Both the position numbers and the translations under genes were made by a program. A stretch of 64,000 nucleotides of DNA from Sphingomonadaceae bacterium (lineage in GTDB: Bacteria; Pseudomonadota; Alphaproteobacteria; Sphingomonadales; Sphingomonadaceae): contig JASBUR010000021.1 in assembly GCA_030147805.1 (NCBI GenBank), positions 58,936 to 122,935 on the forward strand, written 5' to 3'. Below, in pieces: positions 47,521 through 55,759 of this stretch; positions within the stretch are counted from its first letter, which is position 1; every line of letters starts with the position of its first letter. The notes under the pieces were generated by a model, which was given only the letters and a program-made list of their open reading frames with translations, was not told where the DNA came from and searched no databases.

Positions 47521-48330
47521 ATGCGCATCCGGATCGAGTATCGCACCACCTATCGCTACGAGTTCGCGGCCAGCGGGATCGTCCAGGCGCTGCGGCTGCG
47601 TCCCGGCGTCCACGACGGCCAGCACATCCATCACTGGCGCGTCGACGTCGACATCGACGGCGTGATGCGCAGCAGCCGCGACCCGTTCGGCAACCGCGTC
47701 GATATGTTCTACGCCGACGTCCCGGCGACGGCGCTCACCATCAGCGTCGCCGGCGAGGCCGACGTCACCGACACCGCCGGCGTGATCCGCGGGACCGCCG
47801 AGCCGCTGCCGCCCGCGATCTTCCTGCGCCAGACGCCGCTGACGCTTCCCGACGCCGCGATCGTCGAGCTCGCGGAGGGCGCGCGCCGCGGCGGTCCGCT
47901 CGATTCGCTGCACGCGCTGATGGGCGCGATCCACGGCGGCATCGCCTTCGAAACCGGCGCCACCGACGCCGCGACGCCGGCGGCGGCCGCGCTCGCCGCC
48001 GGGCGCGGCGTCTGCCAGGATTTCGCGCATATCTTCAGCGCCGGCGCGCGGCATCTCGGCCTGCCGGCGCGCTACGTGTCGGGGCATCTCGCGCGCGATG
48101 AGCAGCAGGGCGCCAGCCACGCCTGGGCCGAAGCCTATCTCCCCGATCTCGGCTGGATCGCCTTCGATCCGGCGAACGGCATCTGCACCACCGACGCCTA
48201 TCTGCGCGTCGCGATCGGTCTCGACTATCTCGACGCGGCACCGGTGCGCGGCGCACGGCGCGGCGGCGGCAGCGAATCGCTCGACGTGTCGGTCCGGGCG
48301 GTCGACGCGATGCGGCAGAGTCAAAGCTGA
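47521..48330 (+). CDS. Transglutaminase-like peptidase
   Basis: A 269-residue protein with an N-terminal beta domain (IRIEYRTTYRYE) and a C-terminal papain-like transglutaminase domain. The catalytic triad is visible: Cys in GRGVCQDFAH near residue 165, His in SHAWAEAYL near 200 and Asp in GWIAFDPANG near 215. Bacterial members usually act as peptidases. It is a core member of Anbu clusters, where it may trim the ligase product. Confidence 0.93.
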   Translation: MRIRIEYRTTYRYEFAASGIVQALRLRPGVHDGQHIHHWRVDVDIDGVMRSSRDPFGNRVDMFYADVPATALTISVAGEADVTDTAGVIRGTAEPLPPAIFLRQTPLTLPDAAIVELAEGARRGGPLDSLHALMGAIHGGIAFETGATDAATPAAAALAAGRGVCQDFAHIFSAGARHLGLPARYVSGHLARDEQQGASHAWAEAYLPDLGWIAFDPANGICTTDAYLRVAIGLDYLDAAPVRGARRGGGSESLDVSVRAVDAMRQSQS

Positions 48331-48347
48331 AAGGGAGCTTCGGGGGC

Positions 48348-49112
48348 GTGACCTATTGCGTGGGAATGCTGGTTCGCGACGGCCTGGTGATGATCGCCGA
48401 CACGCGCACCAATGCCGGCGTCGACAATATCTCGACCTATCGCAAGCTGCGCGTGCACGGCAACGACGGCAAGCGGCTGATCGGCATCGTCTCGGCGGGC
48501 AGCCTGTCGACGACGCAGGGCGCGATGCACCGGCTCACCGCCGGCGTGTCCAACCCCGAGACCGGCGAGCTCGACACGCTCGACACCGTCCCCAACATCT
48601 ACCGGGCGGCGCTCGCCGCCGGCCGCGCGCTGCGCGAGGCGCGCGACGGCATGGTCAGCCTCGAGCAGGAGGACGTCAACTTCAACGCCAGCCTGCTCGT
48701 CGGCGGCTCGATCGGCGGCGAACCGACGCGGCTGTTCCTGGTCTATTCGGCGGGCAACGCCATCGAATGCGGCCCCGACACGCCCTACCTGCAGATCGGC
48801 GAGAATAAATATGGCAAGCCGATCATCGAACGCGCGCTGACCTACGAGACCGACCTCTACGAGGCGGTGAAGATCGGACTGATCTCGTTCGATTCGACGA
48901 TGCGCGCCAATCTCGCGGTCGGGCTGCCGCTCGACCTGATGATCGCGCGGCCCGGGCAGGGGCGGGCCGAGCTGGTGCACCGCATCGACCACAACGACGC
49001 CTATTTCCACGATCTGTCGCAACGCTGGTCGGATGCGCTGGCGCATGCGCGCGCCGAAATCCCGGCGCCCCCCTATGGGCCCGGTCCGCTCGGACTCGTG
49101 CCCCAGCGCTGA
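48348..49112 (+). CDS. Anbu proteasome-like protease
   Basis: A 254-residue Ntn-hydrolase of the Anbu (ancestral beta subunit) family, related to HslV and proteasome beta subunits. The GTG start is followed by Thr2 (TYCVGM), the predicted N-terminal nucleophile after Met removal. MIADTRTNAGVDNIS near residue 17 and AGSLSTTQG near 50 provide the conserved Asp/Lys-type neighbours. It closes an operon with the ligase, alpha-E and transglutaminase genes, the standard Anbu context. Present alongside the housekeeping HslV encoded 6 kb away. Confidence 0.93.
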   Translation: MTYCVGMLVRDGLVMIADTRTNAGVDNISTYRKLRVHGNDGKRLIGIVSAGSLSTTQGAMHRLTAGVSNPETGELDTLDTVPNIYRAALAAGRALREARDGMVSLEQEDVNFNASLLVGGSIGGEPTRLFLVYSAGNAIECGPDTPYLQIGENKYGKPIIERALTYETDLYEAVKIGLISFDSTMRANLAVGLPLDLMIARPGQGRAELVHRIDHNDAYFHDLSQRWSDALAHARAEIPAPPYGPGPLGLVPQR

Positions 49113-49115
49113 CGC

Positions 49116-49802
49116 TCAGTGGCGCGGATCGGTGGCCCGGCGGCCGCCGTAGCGCGGGCTCGCATTGCTGCGCCGCTCGTCGGCCAGCCCCGCGTCGTAG
49201 GCGAGGCGCAGCGCCTCCGACAGGTTGCCGACGCCCAGCCGGTCCATCATGTCGGCGCGATGCATCTCGATCGTGCGCGGGCTGACGCCGAGATCCTGTG
49301 CGATGATCTTGTTGGGATGCCCGGCGACGAGCCCCTGCAGCACCTGGCGCTGGCGCGGACTGAGCTGGCGAAGCCGCTCGCGCGCCGCATCGGCACGATC
49401 GTCGGTGGGCGACGACCGCTCCTCGGCACCGGCGCGCGCGTCGAGCGCGCGGTCGATCGCGGCGAGCAGCGCGTCGGGATCATAGGGCTTCTCGATGAAG
49501 TCGGCGGCGCCGGCCTGGATGGCGCGCACCGCGGTCGGCACGTCGCCATAGCCGGTCAGCATGATGATGCGCAGCGGCGATTCGCGCTCGCGGAGCCGGT
49601 GCAGCACGTCGATCCCCGACAGGCCGGGCATGTTGAGGTCGAGCACCGCACAGCCCGGCGCCGCGAGGTCGGCGTCGCGCAGGAAGGCCTCGCCCGACTC
49701 ATAGTCGACCGCGTCGAACCCCGCCGCGCGCAGCGCCCAGCAGGTCGCCTGCCGGACCGCCATGTCGTCGTCGACGACGAAGATCGTGCCGCGCGCCGTC
49801 AT
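49116..49802 (-). CDS. FixJ-type response regulator
   Basis: A 228-residue regulator: receiver domain (1-120) with VDDD near residue 10, phospho-acceptor Asp in VLDLNMPG near 55, LTGYGD near 83 and FIEKPYD near 105, then a LuxR-type HTH (LSPRQRQVLQGLVAGHPNKIIAQDLGVSPRTIEMHRADMM). No histidine kinase is adjacent, so its partner is elsewhere. It overlaps radC by 4 bases (ATGA), an unusual pairing. The C-terminal tail is Arg rich. Confidence 0.92.
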   Translation of the reverse strand: MTARGTIFVVDDDMAVRQATCWALRAAGFDAVDYESGEAFLRDADLAAPGCAVLDLNMPGLSGIDVLHRLRERESPLRIIMLTGYGDVPTAVRAIQAGAADFIEKPYDPDALLAAIDRALDARAGAEERSSPTDDRADAARERLRQLSPRQRQVLQGLVAGHPNKIIAQDLGVSPRTIEMHRADMMDRLGVGNLSEALRLAYDAGLADERRSNASPRYGGRRATDPRH

Positions 49803-50470
49803 CCCAGATATCCCAGCTGGCCGAGGCTGGCATGCCCCTGGCGCCCGACGATGATATGATCGTGAACCGCGATGCCGAACAGCCCCGCCGCGGCGACGAT
49901 CTCGCGGGTGACCTCGATATCGTCACGGCTCGGCGCCGGATCGCCCGAGGTGTGGTTGTGGACGAGGATCAGCGCCGCGGCGCCGTGGTCGAGCGCGCGC
50001 TTGACGATTTCGCGCGTGAACACCGGGGCGGCCTGGAGGCTGCCCTCGCTCATCACCTCGTCGCGGATCAGCACATTCTTGTTGTTGAGGAACAGCACGC
50101 GGAAACGTTCGACCGGCGCGAACGCCATGTCGGCGTGCAGATAGTCGATCAGCGCGCGCCCCGAGGCCAGGCAGGGCCGGTCCTCGACGCTGCGCTTCAG
50201 CGAGGCGGTGACCGCCGCACGCAGCGCGGCGAGCGCGCGGCGCGCCTCCTGCGGCACGCCCAGCCGCGCCAGATCGGCGACGGTGGCGGCGAGCGCGCCG
50301 GCGAGCGAGCCGGTCTCGTCGAGCAGGCGGCGCGCCACCTGCGCGCTCGAGGCGCCGCCCCCCGCCGATTCGAACAGTTCGGCGAGGATGTCGACTTCGG
50401 GATCGCGCGCGGGCGCACGACGGCCGATGAACGCCTCGAAGCTCTGGGCGACCGACAGCACCGAGGCCAT
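49799..50470 (-). CDS. radC: RadC/JAB-domain protein
   Basis: A 223-residue protein with an N-terminal helix-hairpin-helix region (LGVPQEARRALAAL near residue 80) and a JAMM metalloprotease-like domain. The metal motif is HNHTSGDPAPSRDD near residue 170, with the upstream Glu in RDEVMSEGSL. RadC was linked to DNA repair, but its true activity is unproven. The ATG at 50470 begins the conserved part. Confidence 0.92.
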   Translation of the reverse strand: MASVLSVAQSFEAFIGRRAPARDPEVDILAELFESAGGGASSAQVARRLLDETGSLAGALAATVADLARLGVPQEARRALAALRAAVTASLKRSVEDRPCLASGRALIDYLHADMAFAPVERFRVLFLNNKNVLIRDEVMSEGSLQAAPVFTREIVKRALDHGAAALILVHNHTSGDPAPSRDDIEVTREIVAAAGLFGIAVHDHIIVGRQGHASLGQLGYLG

Positions 50471-50486
50471 CTCTACGCTCCCTTGC

Positions 50487-50927
50487 CTAGCGCGAGCCGC
50501 CGCGGGCGGCCTCGCGTTGTCGGGCCCGCGAGGCGGGCGCCTCGACCAATGCGCCCGACGCGAGCGCCGCGAGCACCGGATAGGACCAGAACACCTGGCC
50601 GAGCGCATAGGCCGGCGGCACCACCGTCGGGTCGACCATCCGGGCGATGTGGATGATCGTTCCGACGATGTGGAAGCCGGCGGCCCACAGCGGCCAGAAG
50701 CGGTCGGTGGCCAGCGCCAGCGCGCCGAGCCAGCCGAGCAGCATGATGTCGACCGCGAGGATGCCGTACTCCGGCGAGGAGAACAGACTCGATTCGACGA
50801 GCGGCGAGGCCAGCGAGGCGCTGAACAGCGCCACCGCCGTCATGCGTTCGGGCCATTCGCCCTTCCAGAGTGCGACCCCGCACGCGCCGAATATCGCGAC
50901 CGTGAACAGGAGCTGCAGCGGATTCAT
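50487..50927 (-). CDS. Small membrane protein, unrecognised
   Basis: A 146-residue protein with about four hydrophobic helices (roughly 4-22, 30-50, 58-78, 105-125) and a basic Arg/Ala-rich C-terminus. No family is recognised. It lies 16 bases upstream of radC on the same strand, so it may share a transcript. Conserved charged residues in the first loop (KGEWPERM) are visible. Confidence 0.65.
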   Translation of the reverse strand: MNPLQLLFTVAIFGACGVALWKGEWPERMTAVALFSASLASPLVESSLFSSPEYGILAVDIMLLGWLGALALATDRFWPLWAAGFHIVGTIIHIARMVDPTVVPPAYALGQVFWSYPVLAALASGALVEAPASRARQREAARGGSR

Positions 50928-50991
50928 TGGAACAAGCCCCGTTTACGCAAGGACTTAACATGCGCATGTCCACCCGCTGCGGCAACCGTTC

Positions 50992-51336
50992 TCAGGCGGC
51001 TTCGGCTGCGACCGACAGGCCCTGGCGCGCGAAATTGGGCTTGTCGACCCAGCCGCCGAAGTTGAGCGGACCGAGGCCCATCTGCTTCTGCGTGATCGAC
51101 AGCTGCTTGTGCGTCTCGACGATCTTGCGGCGGGCTTCGCCCAGCGCGCTCAGCGTCTCGATCGCGCGCTCGATGGCGCCCTGGCCGACGAGCGCCGACA
51201 GGCGGACGTCCTCGCGGACCGACGGCATCATTCCGGCGAGCGCCGCGGTACGCGCCAGCGCGGTATCGATGGCGGTTTCGGCGGCGAACAGCTGGTCGGC
51301 AACCTGGCGAGCGATCTCGATGCGGTTATCGGTCAT
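50992..51336 (-). CDS. Small helical protein, unrecognised
   Basis: A 114-residue protein, mostly helical, acidic at the start (MTDNRIEIARQVADQLFAAETAID) with a Gly/Trp-rich end (LGPLNFGGWVDKP). The ATG at 51336 has GGGAG upstream, supporting this start over 51357. No known domain. Could be a coiled-coil or phasin-like protein; this is a guess from composition only. Confidence 0.6.
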   Translation of the reverse strand: MTDNRIEIARQVADQLFAAETAIDTALARTAALAGMMPSVREDVRLSALVGQGAIERAIETLSALGEARRKIVETHKQLSITQKQMGLGPLNFGGWVDKPNFARQGLSVAAEAA

Positions 51337-51413
51337 GTGAGTCTCCCTTCCCGCCATGAGGGATGGCGGGTCAACTGGCTGGATAATTTGGCTTTTTGCC
51401 GGGCTGAGCCCGG

Positions 51414-51995
51414 CTAGGTGAGCCGTGCCAGCGAGGCGAGACCGGAAAGGATGGCTCCGAATGCGAGGGCCGAGCCGATGGCGATGGCCAGCATGACCCC
51501 GATACGGGCGCCGACGGTCAGGTCATTGCGTCCTCCCCATGCACGCACGGGGGAAGCCGCTTGACCCTGGCGGCCCCAGAAAGGGTCCGCGGAGCGGTCG
51601 AACGCGGCCACCGTCTCGGCGACGCGGCGGGCGCGGTGCCCATCCGTGTCGGGCAAGCGGTAGAAATCGCGTTCCACATCGGTGTTTCGTCCCGTGTCGT
51701 TGTCCGGGTCGAGCATGACCGATGCCGCCGCCGCAGCAACATGCGGCGATTGATATGCGGGTGATTGATAGGGGGCGCCGGCCTCGTGCGCGGCCAGGCG
51801 GAGCGCGGCCTCGGTCCGGGTGGCGACGCCGAGCGCGCGGATCGCCGAACGCAGCCGGGCGTCGACCGAGTGCGGCGAGATGCCGAGCTCGCGGGCGATG
51901 TCCTTCGACGACATGTGGCGATAGACGCGGCGAAGGCATTCCTTCTGCCCGTCGGTGAGCTTGGCCAAGCGGTCCGCTGCTGCTGCCGGCATCAT
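51414..51995 (-). CDS. LuxR-type HTH protein with C-terminal membrane anchor
   Basis: A 193-residue protein with the HTH at the N-terminus (LTDGQKECLRRVYRHMSSKDIARELGISPHSVDARLRSAIRALGV, residues 12-60). A low-complexity middle with repeated YQSP follows, then a single hydrophobic helix near the C-terminus (IGVMLAIAIGSALAFGAILSGLASL). This is the reverse of the usual receiver-then-HTH order. It may be a membrane-tethered transcription regulator released or modulated at the membrane. Confidence 0.8.
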   Translation of the reverse strand: MMPAAAADRLAKLTDGQKECLRRVYRHMSSKDIARELGISPHSVDARLRSAIRALGVATRTEAALRLAAHEAGAPYQSPAYQSPHVAAAAASVMLDPDNDTGRNTDVERDFYRLPDTDGHRARRVAETVAAFDRSADPFWGRQGQAASPVRAWGGRNDLTVGARIGVMLAIAIGSALAFGAILSGLASLARLT

Positions 51996-52077
51996 ATCCT
52001 CGAAAGCCTGCGCGTCGGGCCCCCGGGCGGCCGACAGCGAAGTCTATAGCGCGAAACCGTCGCGCACGCGAATCGGA

Positions 52078-52779
52078 TCAGCGGGGCGCGAATCGCGCCC
52101 AGACCGGGAGATGGTCGGAGCCGATCCGCGCCATGGCGCTGTGATGGACGCCGACCTCGTCGACCTCGACGTCGTCGCTGACGATGATGCGGTCGAGCCG
52201 CGCCAGCGGCCGCTTGGCGTGAAAGGTCGGGCCGGTCGGCAGCACGCGATGCCGTTCCGAAAAGTCGCGCAGGCAGCCCTGCGCCTCGCGCCACTCGTTG
52301 AGGTCGCCCATCATCACCGTCGGCAGCCGGTCGGGCAGCGCGTCGAGCTGCGCGAGCAGGTCGCGGACCTGCTTGCGGCGCCACAGCCCCGACAGGTCGA
52401 GATGCATGCCGACGAGACGGACGGCCATGCCGCGCACCTCGACGTCGGCGATCACCGCGCCGCGCGGTTCGAGCGCCGGCAGCACCAGCGGCTGGAAGCG
52501 CAGGATCTCGACGTCCTTCTTCACCAGCACCGCGTTGCCGTGCCAGCCCATGCTGCCGTGGCGGATGTCGAAGGGCACCGCCTTATAGTCGCTGTGCTCG
52601 GCGAGCATCGTCGCCGGGATCGCGCTCGCCCGCGCGCCGAAGCGGCGGTCGCATTCCTGCAGAGCGACGACGTCGGCGTCGATCTCGGCCAGCACCTCGA
52701 GGATGCGGTCGGGACGGCGGCGGCGGTCGGCGCAGATCGCCTTGCGGATGTTATAGCTGGCTGCGAGGATCATCGGCAC
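52078..52779 (-). CDS. Endonuclease/exonuclease/phosphatase-family protein
   Basis: A 233-residue metal-dependent hydrolase of the EEP fold (DNase I, ExoIII, sphingomyelinase-like). Motifs are ASYNIRKAIC near residue 7, VVALQECDRRF near 37 with the metal Glu, VGMHLDLSG near 122, MMGDLNEWRE near 155 and the final GSDHLPVWARF. No signal peptide. The substrate could be a nucleic acid or a phosphoester lipid. It is divergent from the Rieske oxygenase gene. Confidence 0.88.
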   Translation of the reverse strand: MPMILAASYNIRKAICADRRRRPDRILEVLAEIDADVVALQECDRRFGARASAIPATMLAEHSDYKAVPFDIRHGSMGWHGNAVLVKKDVEILRFQPLVLPALEPRGAVIADVEVRGMAVRLVGMHLDLSGLWRRKQVRDLLAQLDALPDRLPTVMMGDLNEWREAQGCLRDFSERHRVLPTGPTFHAKRPLARLDRIIVSDDVEVDEVGVHHSAMARIGSDHLPVWARFAPR

Positions 52780-52827
52780 GGGTGGTTACGGCTGGCGAGC
52801 GCGAGGGTTCCGGCGTAGGTGCGGATC

Positions 52828-54030
52828 ATGGTCGGGACGAGACTGGCACAGGACGACGGCGCGGGCCACTCCCCGGCGGCAGCGACCGATGCGCGCGGCG
52901 CGCTCGACGGCACCAGCCTGCCCGCCTGGACTTATCGCTCCGAAGCCTTCTTCGCTCGCGAGCGCGCGGCGGTGTTCCGGCCATCGTGGCAGGTGGTCTG
53001 CCACGTCAACGACGTGCCGGCGCCCGGCGACTATCACGCTTTCGAATTTCTCGGCGAGCCGCTGGTCACGATCCGCGGCCGCGACGGCGGCGTGAAGAGC
53101 TTCCACAACGTCTGCCGCCACCGCGCCGCGCGGCTGCTCGACGGCGACAGGGGCAATTGCGGCGGCCGCATCACCTGCCCCTATCACGCCTGGAGCTACG
53201 GCCTCGACGGCGCGCTCGTCGGCGTGCCGCACCGCGCCAGCTTCGGCGCGGTCGACTGGGCGGCGTACGGCCTCGCCCCCGTCGAGCAGGAGATCTTCCG
53301 CGGTTTCGTCTTCGTCCGGCTCGCCGACGACGGCGGCCCGTCGGTCGCCGAGATGATGGCGCCCTACGCCGTCGACCTCGCGCCGTACCGCTTCGAGGAG
53401 CTGGTGCCGCAGGGGCGGGTGACGCTCAGACCGCGCGAAGTGAACTGGAAGAACGTCGCCGACAATTATGGCGACGGACTGCACATCAGCGTCGCGCACC
53501 CCGGGCTGACGCGGCTATTCGGCAAGTCGTACGGGCTCGAGGCGGCGCCGCACATCGACAAGATGTGGGGCGACCTGCAGGACACGCCGTCGCGCAACTG
53601 GTCGGAAGCGATGTATCAGCGGCTGCTCCCCGCGGTGGCGCATTTGCCCGCCGAGCGGCAGCGGCACTGGATGTACTTCCGGCTCTGGCCCAACGTCGCC
53701 TTCGACATCTATCCCGACCAGGTCGATTTCATGCAGTTCCTGCCCGTGTCGCCGACGCAGACGATGATCCGCGAGATCGCCTATGTGCTGCCCGATGCCC
53801 CCGATGACCCTTGGCGCCGCGAGATGAAGGCGGCGCGCTACCTCAACTGGCGGATCAACCGCCAGGTCAACGCCGAGGACACCGGCCTCATCGCGCGCGT
53901 ACAGGCGGGGATGGCATCGTCGAGCTACACCACGGGGCCTTTGAGCGAGGACGAGGTCTGCCTGCGCAGCTTCGCGCGGCGGATGCGCAGCGTCATTCCC
54001 GAGGCTTGCCTGGAGCGGGAGCCGAGTTGA
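52828..54030 (+). CDS. Rieske-type ring-hydroxylating oxygenase alpha subunit
   Basis: A 400-residue Rieske oxygenase. The [2Fe-2S] ligands are in CRHRAARLL near residue 91 and CPYHAWSYGLDG near 112. The mononuclear iron site is in NVADNYGDGLHISVAHPG near 210 (two His), with an Asp near the end of the catalytic domain. No reductase or beta subunit is adjacent. Substrates of such lone alpha subunits include quaternary amines, aromatic acids and steroids. The ATG at 52828 is used; a GTG three codons earlier is possible. Confidence 0.88.
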   Translation: MVGTRLAQDDGAGHSPAAATDARGALDGTSLPAWTYRSEAFFARERAAVFRPSWQVVCHVNDVPAPGDYHAFEFLGEPLVTIRGRDGGVKSFHNVCRHRAARLLDGDRGNCGGRITCPYHAWSYGLDGALVGVPHRASFGAVDWAAYGLAPVEQEIFRGFVFVRLADDGGPSVAEMMAPYAVDLAPYRFEELVPQGRVTLRPREVNWKNVADNYGDGLHISVAHPGLTRLFGKSYGLEAAPHIDKMWGDLQDTPSRNWSEAMYQRLLPAVAHLPAERQRHWMYFRLWPNVAFDIYPDQVDFMQFLPVSPTQTMIREIAYVLPDAPDDPWRREMKAARYLNWRINRQVNAEDTGLIARVQAGMASSSYTTGPLSEDEVCLRSFARRMRSVIPEACLEREPS

Positions 54031-54049
54031 TGGCGACGCTGCGTGTATC

Positions 54050-54158
54050 ATCCTCCCCGGTACGGGGAGGGGGACCCTGCGCAGCAGGGTGGAGGGGTGC
54101 CGGCGCCGGTTACCCCTCCACCGCCTGCGGCGGACCCCCTCCCCTTGCAGGGGAGGAT
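54050..54158. repeat. Composite palindromic repeat, family A copy 3
   Basis: Same structure and module order as copy 2 (CCCTGCGCAGCAGGG, then CCGCCTGCGGCGG) between arms ATCCTCCCC and GGGGAGGAT. Unlike the other copies it lies between two genes on the same strand. Its right arm provides the GGAGG ribosome-binding site 7 bases before the ATG at 54164. Confidence 0.85.
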
Positions 54159-54163
54159 CGCGA

Positions 54164-55759
54164 ATGACCGACGTCCTGATCGTCGGCGGCGGCCACAACG
54201 GCCTCGTCTGCGCCGCCTATCTGGCCAAGGCCGGGCTGAAGGTGACGGTGCTGGAGCGCCGCGGCGTCGTCGGCGGCGCGGCGGTGACCGAGGAATTCCA
54301 TCCGGGTTTCCGCAACTCGGTGGCGAGCTACACCGTCAGCCTGCTCAATCCGAAAGTCATCGCCGACCTCGAGCTGCACGCCCACGGCCTCAGGGTCGTC
54401 GAGCGCAAGCTGTCCAACTTCCTGCCGATCGACGACCGTCGCTACCTGCTCACCGGCGGCGACCGGACGCAGGCCGAGGTGGCGAAATTCTCCGCCCGCG
54501 ACGCCGAGCGGCTCGACGCCTACGCCCACCGCCTCGACGTCATCGCCGACGTGGTGCGCGATCTCGTGCTGCGCACCCCGCCCAACGTCGTCGACGGCGG
54601 CTGGCGGCGCGCGCTCCCCGAGCTGCTCGGTGCGGCGTCGCTCGGCACCTCGCTGTCGAAGCTCGACATGGTGGCGCGGCGCGACCTGCTGGCGCTGTTC
54701 TCGCAATCGGCCGGGGACTATCTCGACGGCTGGTTCGAAAGCGATCCGATCAAGGCGGTGTTCGGCTTCGACGGCGTCGTCGGCAATTACGCCAGCCCCT
54801 ATACGCCGGGGTCGGCCTATGTGCTGCTCCATCATCTGTTCGGCGAGGTGAACGGCACCAAGGGCGCCTGGGGCCATGCGATCGGCGGCATGGGCGCGAT
54901 CACCCAGGCAATGGCGAAGAGCGCGCGCGCGTGCGGCGTCGATATCCGCACCGACGCCGGCGTCGCCGAACTGATCGTCGAGCAGGGCCGCGTGGTCGGC
55001 GCGGTCACTGCCGGCGGCGAGGCCTTCCGCGCCCGCGTCATGGTGTCGAACATCCACCCCAGGCTGCTCTATGAGCAATTGCTCGACCCGGCGCTGCTGC
55101 CGCCCGACTTCGCCGAGCGCATCGCGCGCTATCGCTCAGGTTCGGGCACCTTCCGCATGAACGTGGCGCTGAGCGAGCTGCCGCGCTTCACCTGCCTGCC
55201 CGAAAGCGGCGATCATCTCACCGCCGGCATCATCATCGCGCCGAGCCTCGCCTATATGGACCGCGCCTTCATCGACGCGCGGCTCAACGGCTGGTCGACG
55301 AACCCGATCGTCGAGATGCTGATCCCCTCGACGCTCGACGACAGCCTCGCGCCGCCGGGGCAGCATGTCGCCAGCCTGTTCTGCCAGCATGTCCAGCCAC
55401 AGCTCTCGGGCGGCCGCTCGTGGGACGACCACCGCGACGAGGTCGCCGACCTGATGATCGCCACCGTCGACGCGCGCGCGCCGGGCTTCGCCGCCTCGGT
55501 GCTCGGCCGGCAGATCAACTCGCCGCTCGACCTCGAGCGGACCTTCGGCCTCGTCGGCGGCGACATCTTCCATGGCCAGCTCAGCCTCGACCAGATGTTC
55601 TCCGCCCGCCCGGTGCTCGGCCACGGCAACTACCGCGGGCCGCTCGCCGGGCTCTACATGTGCGGATCGGGCACCCATCCGGGCGGCGGCGTCACCGGCG
55701 CGCCGGGGCATAACGCGGCGCGCGAGATCATTCGCGATTTCCGCGCGCGCCGCGTCTGA
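54164..55759 (+). CDS. Phytoene desaturase-like FAD oxidoreductase
   Basis: FAD/NAD(P)-dependent oxidoreductase of 531 residues. The dinucleotide motif VLIVGGGHNGLVCAAYLAKAGL at the N-terminus and GGAAVTEEFHPGF near residue 37 are those of the phytoene-desaturase/carotenoid isomerase family. The C-terminal GLYMCGSGTHPGGGVTGAPGHNAAREI is the second FAD contact. No other carotenoid gene is near; the human homologue group PYROXD2 is an alternative relationship. Its ribosome-binding site lies in repeat A copy 3. The end overlaps the convergent permease gene by 32 bases. Confidence 0.88.
   Translation: MTDVLIVGGGHNGLVCAAYLAKAGLKVTVLERRGVVGGAAVTEEFHPGFRNSVASYTVSLLNPKVIADLELHAHGLRVVERKLSNFLPIDDRRYLLTGGDRTQAEVAKFSARDAERLDAYAHRLDVIADVVRDLVLRTPPNVVDGGWRRALPELLGAASLGTSLSKLDMVARRDLLALFSQSAGDYLDGWFESDPIKAVFGFDGVVGNYASPYTPGSAYVLLHHLFGEVNGTKGAWGHAIGGMGAITQAMAKSARACGVDIRTDAGVAELIVEQGRVVGAVTAGGEAFRARVMVSNIHPRLLYEQLLDPALLPPDFAERIARYRSGSGTFRMNVALSELPRFTCLPESGDHLTAGIIIAPSLAYMDRAFIDARLNGWSTNPIVEMLIPSTLDDSLAPPGQHVASLFCQHVQPQLSGGRSWDDHRDEVADLMIATVDARAPGFAASVLGRQINSPLDLERTFGLVGGDIFHGQLSLDQMFSARPVLGHGNYRGPLAGLYMCGSGTHPGGGVTGAPGHNAAREIIRDFRARRV

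Noticed and set aside
41842..49112. HslV and Anbu as parts of one proteasome-like system
   Set aside because: They are divergently transcribed, belong to separate families, and hslV is already paired with hslU.
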